64,000 nucleotides of DNA, from positions 566,432 to 630,431 of the forward strand of contig CAVSNQ010000018.1 in the NCBI GenBank assembly GCA_963729365.1, in the 5' to 3' direction. The stretch comes from JASHPR01 sp963729365. GTDB lineage: Bacteria > Actinomycetota > Actinomycetes > Streptosporangiales > Streptosporangiaceae. Numbering within the stretch: position 1 is the stretch's first letter; every line of letters begins with the position of its first letter. Of the stretch, positions 9,413 through 20,233 are shown one piece after another. Position numbers and translations under genes: made by a program. The notes under the pieces are model-generated. The model made no database searches. It was not told the DNA's origin and worked only from the letters and a program-made list of their open reading frames with translations.

Positions 9413-10101
9413 CCGGCGCTGGCCCGATCCGGGTGCTCGTCGCCGATGACCAGGAGCTGGTCAGAACCGGATTCTGCGTGATCCTCGAGGCGGCGGACGG
9501 GATCGCCGTGGTGGCCGAGGCGGCCAACGGGGCGGAGGCCGTCCGGGCGGCCGCCGATCATCAGCCCGACGTCATCCTGATGGACGTGCGGATGCCGGAG
9601 ATGGACGGGCTCGAGGCCGCCAGGCGGATCACCGGCGGCGACCGGGCCGCCGGGCCCAAGGTGGTCATGCTGACGACCTTCGACTTCGACGACTACGTGT
9701 ACGAGGCGCTGCGGGCCGGGGCCAGCGGGTTCCTGCTCAAGGACGCGCCGCGGCACGACCTGATCGCGGCGGTCAGGACCGCCGCCTCGGGTAACGCGCT
9801 GCTCGCGCCGTCGGTGACGATGCGGCTGATCGACGCGTTCACCCGCCGGCCGGCGCAGACGCTGCCGGCGCCGTCCCGGCTGGCCTCGCTGACGGCCAGG
9901 GAACACGACATCCTGCTGCGGCTCGCCCGCGGCCTGACCAATGCGGAGATCGCCGCCGACCTGGTCGTCAGCGAGGCAACCGTGAAGTCACACGTCGGTA
10001 ACCTGCTGGCCAAGCTCGGCCTGCGGGACCGGGTGCAGGCCGTGATCCTGGCCTACGAGACCGGCATCGTGCGGCCCGGCGAGCCCGACGCGGCCGGCTG
10101 A
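9409..10101 (+). CDS. LuxR/NarL-family response regulator
   Basis: 230 residues. The receiver domain has the acidic pair in VLVADDQELVR, phosphoacceptor Asp59 in ILMDVRMPEMDG, the Thr in VVMLTTFDFDDYVYEAL and the conserved Lys in FLLKDAP. A C-terminal LuxR helix-turn-helix follows (LTAREHDILLRLARGLTNAEIAADLVVSEATVKSHV region, about residues 160-215). Translationally coupled to the kinase gene by an ATGA overlap. Probably a DNA-binding activator of the divergent ABC transporter operon. Confidence 0.93.
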   Translation: MTGAGPIRVLVADDQELVRTGFCVILEAADGIAVVAEAANGAEAVRAAADHQPDVILMDVRMPEMDGLEAARRITGGDRAAGPKVVMLTTFDFDDYVYEALRAGASGFLLKDAPRHDLIAAVRTAASGNALLAPSVTMRLIDAFTRRPAQTLPAPSRLASLTAREHDILLRLARGLTNAEIAADLVVSEATVKSHVGNLLAKLGLRDRVQAVILAYETGIVRPGEPDAAG

Positions 10102-10183
10102 GGCCGAAGTTCGGGCTAGGACCCGGCGTGACCCTCTCGACGTCGCGCCGGAGGCGGACGATGTCTAGATCCTTCGGGCTGAG

Positions 10184-10220
10184 GACGTCCAGGCCGGCCT
10201 GCGCGGCCGGCCTGGACGTC
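10184..10220. terminator. Bidirectional terminator hairpin between response regulator and katG
   Basis: GACGTCCAGGCCGGCC (10184-10199) and its exact reverse complement (10205-10220) form a perfect 16-bp stem around a 5-base TGCGC loop. It lies between two converging genes, four bases from the katG stop, with no T-tract. Such long GC stems are the usual actinomycete terminator form. Confidence 0.8.
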
Positions 10221-10224
10221 ATGA

Positions 10225-12459
<2,235 letters not shown>

Positions 12460-12484
12460 CCTTCCGCTAGGCGGGTCTCATTGC

Positions 12485-12922
12485 TCAGGAACTGCGGGCG
12501 GTGGAACAGTCGGGGCACAGGCCCCAGTAGATGACCTGGGCCTCGTCGATCGAGAAGCCATGGTCGTCGGACGCGGTCAGGCAGGGCACCTCGCCGACCG
12601 CGCAGTCGACGTCAGAGACGACACCGCACGACCGGCACACGACGTGGTGGTGGTTATCCCCGACGCGCCCCTCGAACCGGGCCGGGCTGCCGGCCGGTTC
12701 GATGCGGCGTACGAGTCCCGCCGCGGTGAGCGCGTCGAGGGCGTCATACACGGCCTGCACGGAGACGTGGCCTATGCGATCACGCACCCCGGAGGTGATC
12801 GCCTCGACGCCGAGGTGGTTACCGTCTCGGACGGTCTCGAGCAGTGCGACGCGGGCGGCCGTCACCCGCAGGCCGGCACCGCGCAGCTCCTCGGCGATGG
12901 TCGGACTCTGGGATGCGGTCAT
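12485..12922 (-). CDS. furA: Fur-family peroxide-responsive repressor (FurA/CatR type)
   Basis: 145 residues. A winged-helix DNA-binding domain (GLRVTAARVALLETV ... SVQAVYDALDALTAAGLV) is followed by the Fur metal-binding dimerisation domain with the His cluster DNHHHVVCRSCG and the zinc-binding pairs CRSC and CPDC. Position directly upstream of katG on the same strand is diagnostic of the FurA/CatR branch, in which metal-catalysed oxidation of the repressor releases the furA-katG promoter. An AT-rich stretch upstream of the start is the likely self-regulated promoter. Confidence 0.92.
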   Translation of the reverse strand: MTASQSPTIAEELRGAGLRVTAARVALLETVRDGNHLGVEAITSGVRDRIGHVSVQAVYDALDALTAAGLVRRIEPAGSPARFEGRVGDNHHHVVCRSCGVVSDVDCAVGEVPCLTASDDHGFSIDEAQVIYWGLCPDCSTARSS

Positions 12923-12944
12923 GGCATCGAACCTACCGTCCTAA

Positions 12945-12985
12945 ACACGAACGATTCAAGAAAACGAATAGTACAAGTCTTGTGC
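12945..12985 (-). promoter_or_regulatory. furA-katG promoter/operator candidate
   Basis: The 40 bases upstream of furA are AT-rich against a GC-rich background and contain the perfect inverted repeat ACAAG-T-CTTGT at 12973-12983. Fur-family repressors bind AT-rich inverted repeats here in other actinomycetes. The match to a published FurA box was not testable by eye. Confidence 0.45.
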
Positions 12986-13058
12986 CACATCGGGCAACGT
13001 TCCCCCGTTGTGGCGTGACACGCCGTTCGGAGGATGATCGGCAGGGTGTGCATCATCG

Positions 13059-13085
13059 CATCATGATGAAGTGAAGTTATACTTC
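13059..13085 (+). promoter_or_regulatory. vapBC promoter/operator with leaderless start
   Basis: Two inverted repeats sit just upstream of vapB: CATCATGATG (13059-13068) and GAAGT-TAT-ACTTC (13073-13085). The second contains a good -10 hexamer TATACT (13078-13083), and the vapB ATG begins only seven bases further on with no ribosome binding site. This fits a leaderless mRNA whose promoter is covered by the VapB(C) operator. Confidence 0.55.
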
Positions 13086-13089
13086 TGGT

Positions 13090-13320
13090 ATGCGCACTAC
13101 CCTCGACATCCCTGATGATCTTCACGCTCAGGCGGTCGCGATCGCCAGAGATACCCATCAGTCGTTGAGCCAGGCCGTCGCCGGTCTCATTCGCCGGGGA
13201 CTCGGCTCGGGCGCCCTCGGTGAGATAGCGAGAAGTGCCCGCACTGGCCTGCCCGTCGCGCACCTTGGCCGGACGATCACCAGCGAGGACGTAAGGCGGC
13301 TGGAGGACGACGATCAGTGA
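13090..13320 (+). CDS. vapB: VapB-type antitoxin
   Basis: 76 residues. The N-terminus MRTTLDIPDDLHAQAVAIAR is a ribbon-helix-helix DNA-binding fold typical of VapB/Arc-MetJ antitoxins, followed by an acidic C-terminal tail (SEDVRRLEDDDQ) of the sort that wraps the toxin active site. It overlaps the toxin gene as GTGA. The start is the ATG at 13090; there is no Shine-Dalgarno sequence, and a -10 box at 13078 implies a leaderless message. Likely to autorepress through the inverted repeats upstream. Confidence 0.88.
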   Translation: MRTTLDIPDDLHAQAVAIARDTHQSLSQAVAGLIRRGLGSGALGEIARSARTGLPVAHLGRTITSEDVRRLEDDDQ

Positions 13321-13715
13321 CCGTCCTCCTCGACGCGAACGTGCTCATCGCCCTGCTCGTCGATGATCACGTTCACCACATGGCCGCCGAGAACTGGTTT
13401 GTCGGCACTAGCGAAAACTTCGCAACCTGCCCAATTACCCAGGGCAGCCTCATGCGCCTGCTCATCCGCGAAGGCCAGTCGGCCGCCACCGCGCAAGCAG
13501 TTCTCAACGGGGCCACCGGCGACGCGCGGCACGAATTCTGGCCCGACGATGTCGGGTACGCTGACGTTCCGATTCAGGGGATCATCAGCCACCGTCAGGT
13601 AACCGACGCTTACCTGGCCCAACTCGCCCGGGCCCGCGGTTCCCGGCTCGCCACGTTCGACCAGGCGATGGCCAAGCTGCACAATGACGTAGCCGACCTG
13701 GTCCCGGACAGCTGA
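13317..13715 (+). CDS. vapC: VapC-type PIN-domain ribonuclease toxin
   Basis: 132 residues with a complete PIN domain: Asp6 in LLDANVLIALL, the Thr/Ser-Glu-equivalent region CPITQGSLMRLL, Asp near the 'QVTDAYLAQLARARGSRLATFDQAMA' block, and Asp in LATFDQ. The acidic residues coordinate Mg for RNA cleavage, usually of tRNA or rRNA. GTG start at 13317 overlaps the antitoxin stop (GTGA). The toxin should be neutralised by the upstream VapB. Confidence 0.9.
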   Translation: MTVLLDANVLIALLVDDHVHHMAAENWFVGTSENFATCPITQGSLMRLLIREGQSAATAQAVLNGATGDARHEFWPDDVGYADVPIQGIISHRQVTDAYLAQLARARGSRLATFDQAMAKLHNDVADLVPDS

Positions 13716-13856
13716 CGGCCGAGGTCTTATCCGGAGACGGGCAAAGCAGGTCGCCAGCGGCGCAGTTCGAGATGCCCTGACCCGACGCTCTGGCCCCGTG
13801 CCGCGAAGCATCTGGCAGGATGCCGGTAGCTACCTGAGCGGCCTGGGAGGAAACCG

Positions 13857-14306
13857 GTGCCTGTCCGCTTTCAGCTGGTCATCGACTGCGCCGACCCGGA
13901 CCGGCTGGCCCGGTTCTGGGCCGCCGCGCTGGGCTATGAGCTCGCGCCGCCCCCTATTGGATTCGCTACCTGGAACGACTTCTACCGCGACCTGGGGCTG
14001 TCCGAGGAGTATCTGGTCGACGGGGCGGACAGGATCAGTGATCCCGACGGCCAGGGGCCGGTCATCTGGTTCCGTGTCGAGCCGGAGGCCAAGGCGGTCA
14101 AGAACCGGCTGCACCTCGACATCCACGCCAGTGGCGAGCGAACGGACCCAATCGAGACTCGCCAGAAGCGAGTCGACGCGGAGGCCAGCCGGCTGGCCGA
14201 CCTGGGCGCCACTATCACTGGCGCATTGTCCGAGGAAGGGGACGGGCTCGATCACTACGCGGTCGGGATGAAGGACCCGGAAGGCAACGAGTTCGATATC
14301 AACTGA
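13857..14306 (+). CDS. VOC-family (glyoxalase/bleomycin resistance-like) protein
   Basis: 149 residues from a GTG at 13857, preceded at six bases by a good ribosome binding site GGGAGG. The sequence begins FQLVIDCADPDRLARFWAAALGY, the typical first beta-alpha-beta motif of actinobacterial VOC proteins, with two beta-alpha-beta-beta-beta modules and a C-terminal 'MKDPEGNEFDIN'. These are often metal-binding dioxygenase/lyase or antibiotic-binding proteins; this branch has no defined substrate. Monocistronic. Confidence 0.85.
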   Translation: MPVRFQLVIDCADPDRLARFWAAALGYELAPPPIGFATWNDFYRDLGLSEEYLVDGADRISDPDGQGPVIWFRVEPEAKAVKNRLHLDIHASGERTDPIETRQKRVDAEASRLADLGATITGALSEEGDGLDHYAVGMKDPEGNEFDIN

Positions 14307-14501
14307 CCGCAGCACGTTTGACCAATCAAGATCGCCGTCTTTTACGCTCCGGCGCGTTGACTGCGTAGCGGTCCCCGGCTACAGTCCGGCGGACAGTCGG
14401 CCGGGCTGCATTTTTGTACATCGCCGCTTACGTCGAGAACTCACTATTCTGCCGCGCCCAGAATGCCGACTGGGTACCGTCGTGGGGCGAGGTGTGGACG
14501 T

Positions 14502-16208
14502 CTATCGGCACGCCCCGTTGAGCATCTCCTGAGGCGGGCTGATGCCGAAGGACCAGCCGTTGATCTTCTGAGCCAGGTTGTAGGCTGCGGTTTCGATCGG
14601 GTAGGTGGAGTGCTGATGCACGTCCGTACATATTGCTTGCAGTACCTGGGCGGGGGTGGCGTCGGGGCCAAGGCTCAGGACTTGCAGGTGCAGTGTCCGG
14701 TAGTAGGCGAGTACTGGCGGGTTGGGCTGTCCGTCAGTGCAGAACAGCGGACCGGCGGTGCCGTCGGCTCCGTACTGAATGTGCGGGCACGGCGTCTGGG
14801 CTGAAATCAGGGTTTGATGTCCGCCGGCAATGACGTCGCCGCTGACGGTGTAGCTCAGGACGTAAACCTGCACTGCGCCGGTGGTCTCGTAGGAGCGGAT
14901 GCGGACGGTCACTGCGTCACCGTCGGCGGTCATGCGCGTGATGACATCGCGGCTGGTGTCCTGGAAGCCGGCGACCATGCTGGCATACGGGGGGCCGAGG
15001 TTCTTGCCGCCGAGCTGCCAGACTTTGCCCCAGTTATGGGCGTTGATCGCGCCGAAGTAGGCCTTGACCACCGCGGACGGCGTTCGTCCTCTACGCGCTA
15101 TCTGGCTCGCGCCTGACGCCTGCGTTCCGGCGGGTTTGTGCGTGCCGGAGTTGTGGGAGGTCAGCGCGACTCCGGCGCCACCTGCGAGAGCGACCGCGGC
15201 ACACAGCGCGATCCAAAACCAGCGGCGAGGGTGCCGGCTGATGTCGGCGCTGAGGACAGGGTTCTGCACCGCAACGGCCGCGACTGGCACCACGCCGCCG
15301 GGCTGCGCCGTGCGCCGGTCGGGTACCTCCCTTGGCGAGTAGCCCGAACCAGCACATTCGGCCGGGCTGCTGCGTGCCCCGACGTCACTGGCAGGCAGCG
15401 GCTGCCCGTTACCAAGCGAGACAAGCATGGTCAGCAGGCCGGCGGGCGTGGGCCGTTCGGCCGGGTTCTTCCGCAGGCAGGCCCGGACCACGTTGCGCAG
15501 CCCGCCAGAAACGCTCGTTAGATCGGGCTCAGCGTGGACGACCCGGTAAAGCATCGCCGACGCGGCGCCGGTGCCGAACGGGCCTGCGCCAGTGGCGACG
15601 AACGCCAGGACAGCACCCAGGCTGAACACGTCACTGGCGGCGCTGACCTCGCGGCCCTCCGCCTGCTCAGGAGACATGAAGCCCGGAGATCCCACCACCA
15701 GGCCGCTCTGCGTCAGCGAGGTCGCCTCGGTTGCCCGGGATATGCCAAAGTCGATGATCCTCGGGCCGTCGCTGGCAAGCAGCACGTTGGATGGCTTGAG
15801 ATCACGGTGCACGATGCCGGCGGCATGAATGGCCCCGAGCCCCTCGGCGAGGGCGCAGCCGAGCCTGATGACGTCGCTTTCTGGCATCGCGCCGTTGTTC
15901 TTAACATGGTCAGCCAGGGATGGCCCGTCTACATACGCGGTCACGAGCCAGGGCTGCGGTGCTTCGGGATCAGCATCGACGACCGGGGCTGTAAAGACGC
16001 CGCTGACCCGCCGGGCAGCAGCAACCTCGCGGGCGAACCTGCGGCGGAAATCAGGACTGTCAGCAAGTTCCGGGCGGATCACCTTGACTGCTACCGGCCG
16101 GCCGCCGGGAGAACGACCCAGGAACACCTGGCCCATCCCGCCACTGCCCAGCCGACCGAGCAGCCGGTACGACCCGATCTGCGGGTCGCCCGGGCGCAGC
16201 TCTTCCAC
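14502..16208 (-). CDS. Membrane serine/threonine protein kinase (PknB-like)
   Basis: 568 residues. Kinase domain at about 13-275: glycine loop RLGSGGMGQVF, VAVKVI catalytic Lys42, HRDLKPSNV catalytic loop, IIDFGIS metal-binding DFG and a GSPGFMSPEQ activation segment. A Pro/Ser-rich linker precedes a single TM helix (RRWFWIALCAAVALAGGAGVAL), then an extracytoplasmic domain of about 200 residues that lacks PASTA repeats. That domain has several Cys residues, perhaps for disulfides. Such kinases sense an extracytoplasmic cue and phosphorylate cytosolic proteins. Standing alone with no linked phosphatase. It converges on the VOC gene. Confidence 0.9.
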   Translation of the reverse strand: MEELRPGDPQIGSYRLLGRLGSGGMGQVFLGRSPGGRPVAVKVIRPELADSPDFRRRFAREVAAARRVSGVFTAPVVDADPEAPQPWLVTAYVDGPSLADHVKNNGAMPESDVIRLGCALAEGLGAIHAAGIVHRDLKPSNVLLASDGPRIIDFGISRATEATSLTQSGLVVGSPGFMSPEQAEGREVSAASDVFSLGAVLAFVATGAGPFGTGAASAMLYRVVHAEPDLTSVSGGLRNVVRACLRKNPAERPTPAGLLTMLVSLGNGQPLPASDVGARSSPAECAGSGYSPREVPDRRTAQPGGVVPVAAVAVQNPVLSADISRHPRRWFWIALCAAVALAGGAGVALTSHNSGTHKPAGTQASGASQIARRGRTPSAVVKAYFGAINAHNWGKVWQLGGKNLGPPYASMVAGFQDTSRDVITRMTADGDAVTVRIRSYETTGAVQVYVLSYTVSGDVIAGGHQTLISAQTPCPHIQYGADGTAGPLFCTDGQPNPPVLAYYRTLHLQVLSLGPDATPAQVLQAICTDVHQHSTYPIETAAYNLAQKINGWSFGISPPQEMLNGACR

Positions 16209-16685
16209 GATTCAACCCGTCCAGTAACATGTCGTTGCAGACAGCACATTATCGGCCTGAGCGCCTGCTCGCCGCCAGCCACTAGCCTTGGACAAGGGCG
16301 TGCAGCTCGTGCGGTAGCGATACGGGCACGGCGGACTCCTCGCAGGATAAGGCCGGGTCATTCGCAGACCGTAGCGGACGGCCGCGCCGCCGCGCCGGCT
16401 CAGCAGCAGCCCGGTCGCCGTCCGGGCCGGGCGCCGGCGGCAACTTCGGCGTCGTTGCCTAAGCGGATTTTGGGCGATGCGCCTGGCCGTGCTGCGGCGC
16501 AGCCACCGCGCCGATCAGCGGCGATGCGCTTCGGGAGCGTGCGCTGATCCGCAGTGTGCCGAAGAAGGCAGGCGCCCCGGACGGCCGTATTTTTTTATGG
16601 ATCGCTGGTTCCGCTCCGAGAACGTACGGATCTGCCGCGTTGGGGTGGATGCTGGCTGGCCGACGGACCCTGGCAGTCTGTGGGG
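16209..16685. other. Non-coding stretch between kinase and truncated gene
   Basis: 477 bases. Several open frames occur on both strands but none has a ribosome binding site, codon bias or recognisable domain. It must hold the kinase promoter at its left edge. Nothing else identified. Confidence 0.5.
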
Positions 16686-16895
16686 ATGCTGATTGGGCAC
16701 CGAGGCAAGACAATGCAGGTTGACCCCAGCGCCTGCGTGGCGCCCACTGCGGTGGTGTGTGCTGCGGTCCGCGTCGGGGCAGATGACCGGATCCTGTCCG
16801 GCGCCATGCTCGCCGCCGAAGATGGCGAGATCCGGGCCGGCGACCGCACGGTGGTGATGGGGAACGCTCCGCGCGAAGTCGCCGAGTTCGTTGCC
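16686..16895 (+). pseudogene. Truncated gamma-carbonic anhydrase-like (hexapeptide-repeat) protein
   Basis: From the ATG at 16686 the frame reads MLIGHRGKTMQVDPSACVAP, then TAVVCAAVRVGADDRILSGA, then AEDGEIRAGDRTVVMGNA. This is the N-terminal part of the left-handed beta-helix of gamma-carbonic anhydrase/PaaY-like proteins (V.PSA.VAPTAVV...V.VG....I..GA.L..EDG.I..GDRT). After about 60 residues the pattern is lost and the rest of the frame to 17090 is unrelated, so at least two thirds of the gene, including the metal-binding histidines, is missing. Called a pseudogene fragment; the codons before the break still look coding. Confidence 0.6.
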
Positions 16896-17086
16896 GCACG
16901 CAGAATTAATGCCTGGAGCGGTCACAATTACGCGTGGGAGCTGACAGGATCGCCCGGAATCCGCGGCTCAGGAAGCGCAGTCCGGGCCGGTTCGGTGCGC
17001 TGCAGCGACCGTGCGGACGCGGACTGTCTGCCAGAGGCAGTTGCGGATCTCGATGGTAATCGCGAGTCTTGCGGAGACCTGCCCGG

Positions 17087-19552
17087 ATGAACGCGCCTGC
17101 CGCCGTTGCCCTTCCTGACCGTGCCCGTGTCGTTGTCATCGGTGGTGGCGTCATCGGCGCCTCGGTCGCCTACCACCTCGCGCACCTGGGGTTCGGCGAG
17201 GTGCTGCTGCTGGAGCGCGACCGGCTGACCTCGGGCACCACCTGGCACGCGGCCGGGCTGATGGCCACCTTTGGCTCGACCTCGCAGACATCGACCGAGC
17301 TGCGGAAGTACACCTGGGACCTGTACTCCCGGCTGGAGGCGGAGACCGGCCTCGCGACCGGCCTGAAGCAGTGCGGGCTGATCGAGCTCGCCATCGAGCC
17401 GGGTCGGCTGGAGGAGTACCGGCGGGTTGCCGCGTTCAACCGGCTGTGCGGAGTGGAGGTGCACGAGATCTCGCCGGGCGAGGTCGCCGCCTTGTTCCCG
17501 CTGGCCCGGGTCGACGACGTGCTGGCCGGCTTCTACATCCCGGCCGACGGCAGGGTCAACCCCGTCGACGTGACCATGTCGCTGGCCAGGGGCGCCCGGA
17601 TGAAGGGCGCCCGGATCATCGAGGGCGTTGCTGTCACCGGCTTCCTGCGCCACAGCGGTGCTGTCACCGGAGTCCGCACCGCGCGCGGCGACGTCGAGGC
17701 CGAGTACGTCGTCAACTGCGCCGGCATGTGGGCGCGGGAACTCGGCGAGCTGGCCGGGGTGACCATCCCGCTGCAGGCCGCCGAGCACTACTACCTGCTG
17801 ACCGAGCCGATCGAGGGGGTGGACGGCAGCTGGCCGGTGCTGGAGGACCCCGCCAACTACGGCTATTACCGGGAGGAGGGAGGCGGACTGATGCTCGGCC
17901 TGTTCGAGCCGGTCTGCGCGCCGTGGCAGGTAGCCGGGGTCCCGGCGGGCTTCTCGTTCGGTGAGATCGTCCCCGACTGGGACCGGATGGCGCCGTACCT
18001 GGAGCGCACCATCTCCCGGGTGCCGGTGGTCGAGCAGACCGGCATCAAGAAGCTGTTCTGCGGCCCGGAAAGCTTCACCCCCGACCTGCTGCCCATCGTC
18101 GGTGAGGCGCCAGAGCTGAAGAACTACTTCGTCGCCGCCGGGCTGAACTCGATCGGCATCCTGACCGGCGGCGGGGTCGGCCGGGTGGTCGCGCAGTGGA
18201 TCGCTGACGGCCGTCCTGACGTCGATGTGACCGGCATCAACATCGACCGGCTGCACCGCTACCAGGCCAACCCCGAGTACCGGGCGACCCGCACGGTCGA
18301 GTCGCTGGGCCTGGTGTACCAGACCCACTTCCCGGGCCGGCCGGTGCAAACGGCCCGCGGCGCGAAGGTGTCACCGGTCCACGAGCGGCTGGTGGCGCAG
18401 CGGGCGTACTTCAGGGACGTCAGCGGCTGGGAAGGCGCCGACTGGTACGCCCCCGAGGGCGCCGAACCGAAGGCCGGCCCGCTGTCCTGGGGACGGCCGG
18501 ACTGGTTCGGCTACTGGGAGGCCGAGCACCACACCGCGCGCACCGGCGTGATCTTGATGGACATGGCCTTCATGGCCAAGTTCCATGTGCAGGGCCGCGA
18601 CGCCGGGCGTGTGCTGGAGCGGGTCTCCGCTAACCGGGTCGACGGCCAGCTCGGCCGGATCACCTACACCCAGTGGCTCAACTCCGCCGGCACGCTGGAG
18701 GCCGACCTTACGGTGACCAAGCTCGCCGACGACCGGTTCTGGGTCGTCGCCTCCGACACCGCCCACCGGCACGCGCAAACCTGGCTGCGCCGCCACATCG
18801 GCGATGCCCACGCCTTCGTCACCGACGTGACGTCAGGCTACGCGCAAATCAATATCCAGGGCCCTCGGTCACGGGAGCTGCTTGCCGCGGTGACCTCCGC
18901 GGATGTGTCCAACGAGGCGTTCCCGTTCCGCGCGGCCGCGGAGATCGACATCGGGTTCGCCCGGGTGCTCTGCATCCGGATCACCTACCTGGGCGAGCTG
19001 GGGTACGAGCTGTACATCCCGGCCGAGCAGGCGGTGCACGTGTACGACCGGCTGGCGGCGGCCGGCCGGGCGGTGGGGCTGCGCCACGCCGGCCTCAAGG
19101 CCCTCGGCAGCCTGCGGATGGAGAAGGGCTACCGCGACTACGGCCACGACATCGACAACACCGACACCGTGCTCGAGGCGGGTCTCGGCTTCGCAGTCGC
19201 CCTGGACAAGCCCGGCGGCTTCATCGGCCGCGACGCGGTGCTCGCCCAGAAGGCGCGCGGGCCGCTGACCCGGCGGCTGGTGCAGGTGCTGGTGACCGAT
19301 CCCAAGCCGCTCATGTTCCACGCCGAGGTCGTCCGCCGCGACGGCAGGCCTGCCGGGTACATCCGCTCCGCGTCCTACGGGTTCACCCTCGGCGGCGCGG
19401 TCGGGCTGGCGATGATCGATGCTGACGAGGCCATCAACCAGGCCTACCTCGACACCGGCGAGTGGACGATACAGATCGGGGACGCGGTCTACCCGGCCGC
19501 CGTGTCCCTGCGCCCGATATATGACCCGCGGAACGAGCGCATCCAAATGTAG
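17087..19552 (+). CDS. FAD-dependent dimethylglycine/sarcosine dehydrogenase-like protein with GcvT domain
   Basis: 821 residues from the ATG at 17087 (GGAG about ten bases before it; an in-frame TTG at 17069 would add six residues). The N-terminal DAO-type FAD domain has the dinucleotide fold VVVIGGGVIGASVAYHLA and SGTTWHAAGL, whose His (residue 54) is the covalent FAD attachment site in mammalian dimethylglycine and sarcosine dehydrogenases. The C-terminal half (from about residue 430) is a GcvT/aminomethyltransferase fold that binds tetrahydrofolate, with GELGYELYIPAEQA and a YDPRNERIQM tail. Expected to demethylate an N-methylated amino acid and hand the one-carbon unit to folate. No linked betaine or glycine-cleavage genes seen, so the substrate is inferred only. 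Confidence 0.88.
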   Translation: MNAPAAVALPDRARVVVIGGGVIGASVAYHLAHLGFGEVLLLERDRLTSGTTWHAAGLMATFGSTSQTSTELRKYTWDLYSRLEAETGLATGLKQCGLIELAIEPGRLEEYRRVAAFNRLCGVEVHEISPGEVAALFPLARVDDVLAGFYIPADGRVNPVDVTMSLARGARMKGARIIEGVAVTGFLRHSGAVTGVRTARGDVEAEYVVNCAGMWARELGELAGVTIPLQAAEHYYLLTEPIEGVDGSWPVLEDPANYGYYREEGGGLMLGLFEPVCAPWQVAGVPAGFSFGEIVPDWDRMAPYLERTISRVPVVEQTGIKKLFCGPESFTPDLLPIVGEAPELKNYFVAAGLNSIGILTGGGVGRVVAQWIADGRPDVDVTGINIDRLHRYQANPEYRATRTVESLGLVYQTHFPGRPVQTARGAKVSPVHERLVAQRAYFRDVSGWEGADWYAPEGAEPKAGPLSWGRPDWFGYWEAEHHTARTGVILMDMAFMAKFHVQGRDAGRVLERVSANRVDGQLGRITYTQWLNSAGTLEADLTVTKLADDRFWVVASDTAHRHAQTWLRRHIGDAHAFVTDVTSGYAQINIQGPRSRELLAAVTSADVSNEAFPFRAAAEIDIGFARVLCIRITYLGELGYELYIPAEQAVHVYDRLAAAGRAVGLRHAGLKALGSLRMEKGYRDYGHDIDNTDTVLEAGLGFAVALDKPGGFIGRDAVLAQKARGPLTRRLVQVLVTDPKPLMFHAEVVRRDGRPAGYIRSASYGFTLGGAVGLAMIDADEAINQAYLDTGEWTIQIGDAVYPAAVSLRPIYDPRNERIQM

Positions 19553-19885
19553 GCCAGCGACAAGGCGCCGCAGCCTCGCCCGTCGAGCGACCGGACAACT
19601 TAACAGTGCTTTACCTCGAATCTCCGGGCCCGCTCGGAGGCCCTCGCCGCGGCGGCCGACACCCGGATCTAGCCGACGTCAGCAAGTCTTGGCTGCGCAT
19701 CCTTATGCAGATGCCAGCATCTCCATTCGTGATCAGCAAATGCAGTGAGGGACACGTGCTGGGGGTGGCGGCGGCGGGGGAGCGATCGTTACCCTTTTTC
19801 AGGGCTTGTCGCCGGTTTGCTGGTTGCGCCGGTGGTGGCTGGTGCCGTGGGTTTGGCTTGAGGGGGTGGTCGCGTCGACCCGCCG
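19553..19885. other. Non-coding stretch upstream of STAND regulator
   Basis: 333 bases with no supported gene. It should hold the promoter of the HTH/NB-ARC gene. I see no clear hairpin or operator. Confidence 0.45.
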
Positions 19886-20233
19886 GTGGTGGCGTTCGCG
19901 GGGTTGTTGCGGCGGTTGCGGGTGGCGGCTGGCCTGTCGCAGGAGGAGCTGGCGGAGGCGGCGGGGGTGGGGGCGCGGACGGTCAGTGACCTGGAGCGGG
20001 GGGTGGCGCTGACCGCGCGCAAGGACACGGCCCGGCGGCTGGCCGGTGCGCTGGACCTGACCGGGGCGGCGCGGGCGTCGTTTGAGGCGGTGGCCCGGGG
20101 CCGCGCTGCTCCCGGGGCGGCCCCGGCCCGGGCGGGGTGGCGGGCGGGGTGGCGGCGGCGACCCGGGCGCTGCCGCGGGATATCGGGTCGTTCACCGGCC
20201 GGCAGGCCGAGTTGCGGCAGCTGGTCGGGGTGA
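19886..20233 (+). CDS. XRE-type HTH domain of a frame-disrupted STAND protein
   Basis: The GTG at 19886 opens a frame with a clean XRE helix-turn-helix: FAGLLRRLRVAAGLSQEELA, then EAAGVGARTVSDLERG. It continues to GAARASFEAVARGRAAPG and then turns into Arg/Gly-rich nonsense (WRAGWRRRPGRCRG) because the reading frame has changed. In the usual actinomycete protein this HTH is fused directly to the NB-ARC domain, which here continues in another frame starting near 20137. The junction lies in a GC-rich stretch with a 12-base tandem duplication (GGGCGGGGTGGC twice). Either a real frameshift, a sequencing error, or two overlapping genes. Confidence 0.6.
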   Translation: MVAFAGLLRRLRVAAGLSQEELAEAAGVGARTVSDLERGVALTARKDTARRLAGALDLTGAARASFEAVARGRAAPGAAPARAGWRAGWRRRPGRCRGISGRSPAGRPSCGSWSG

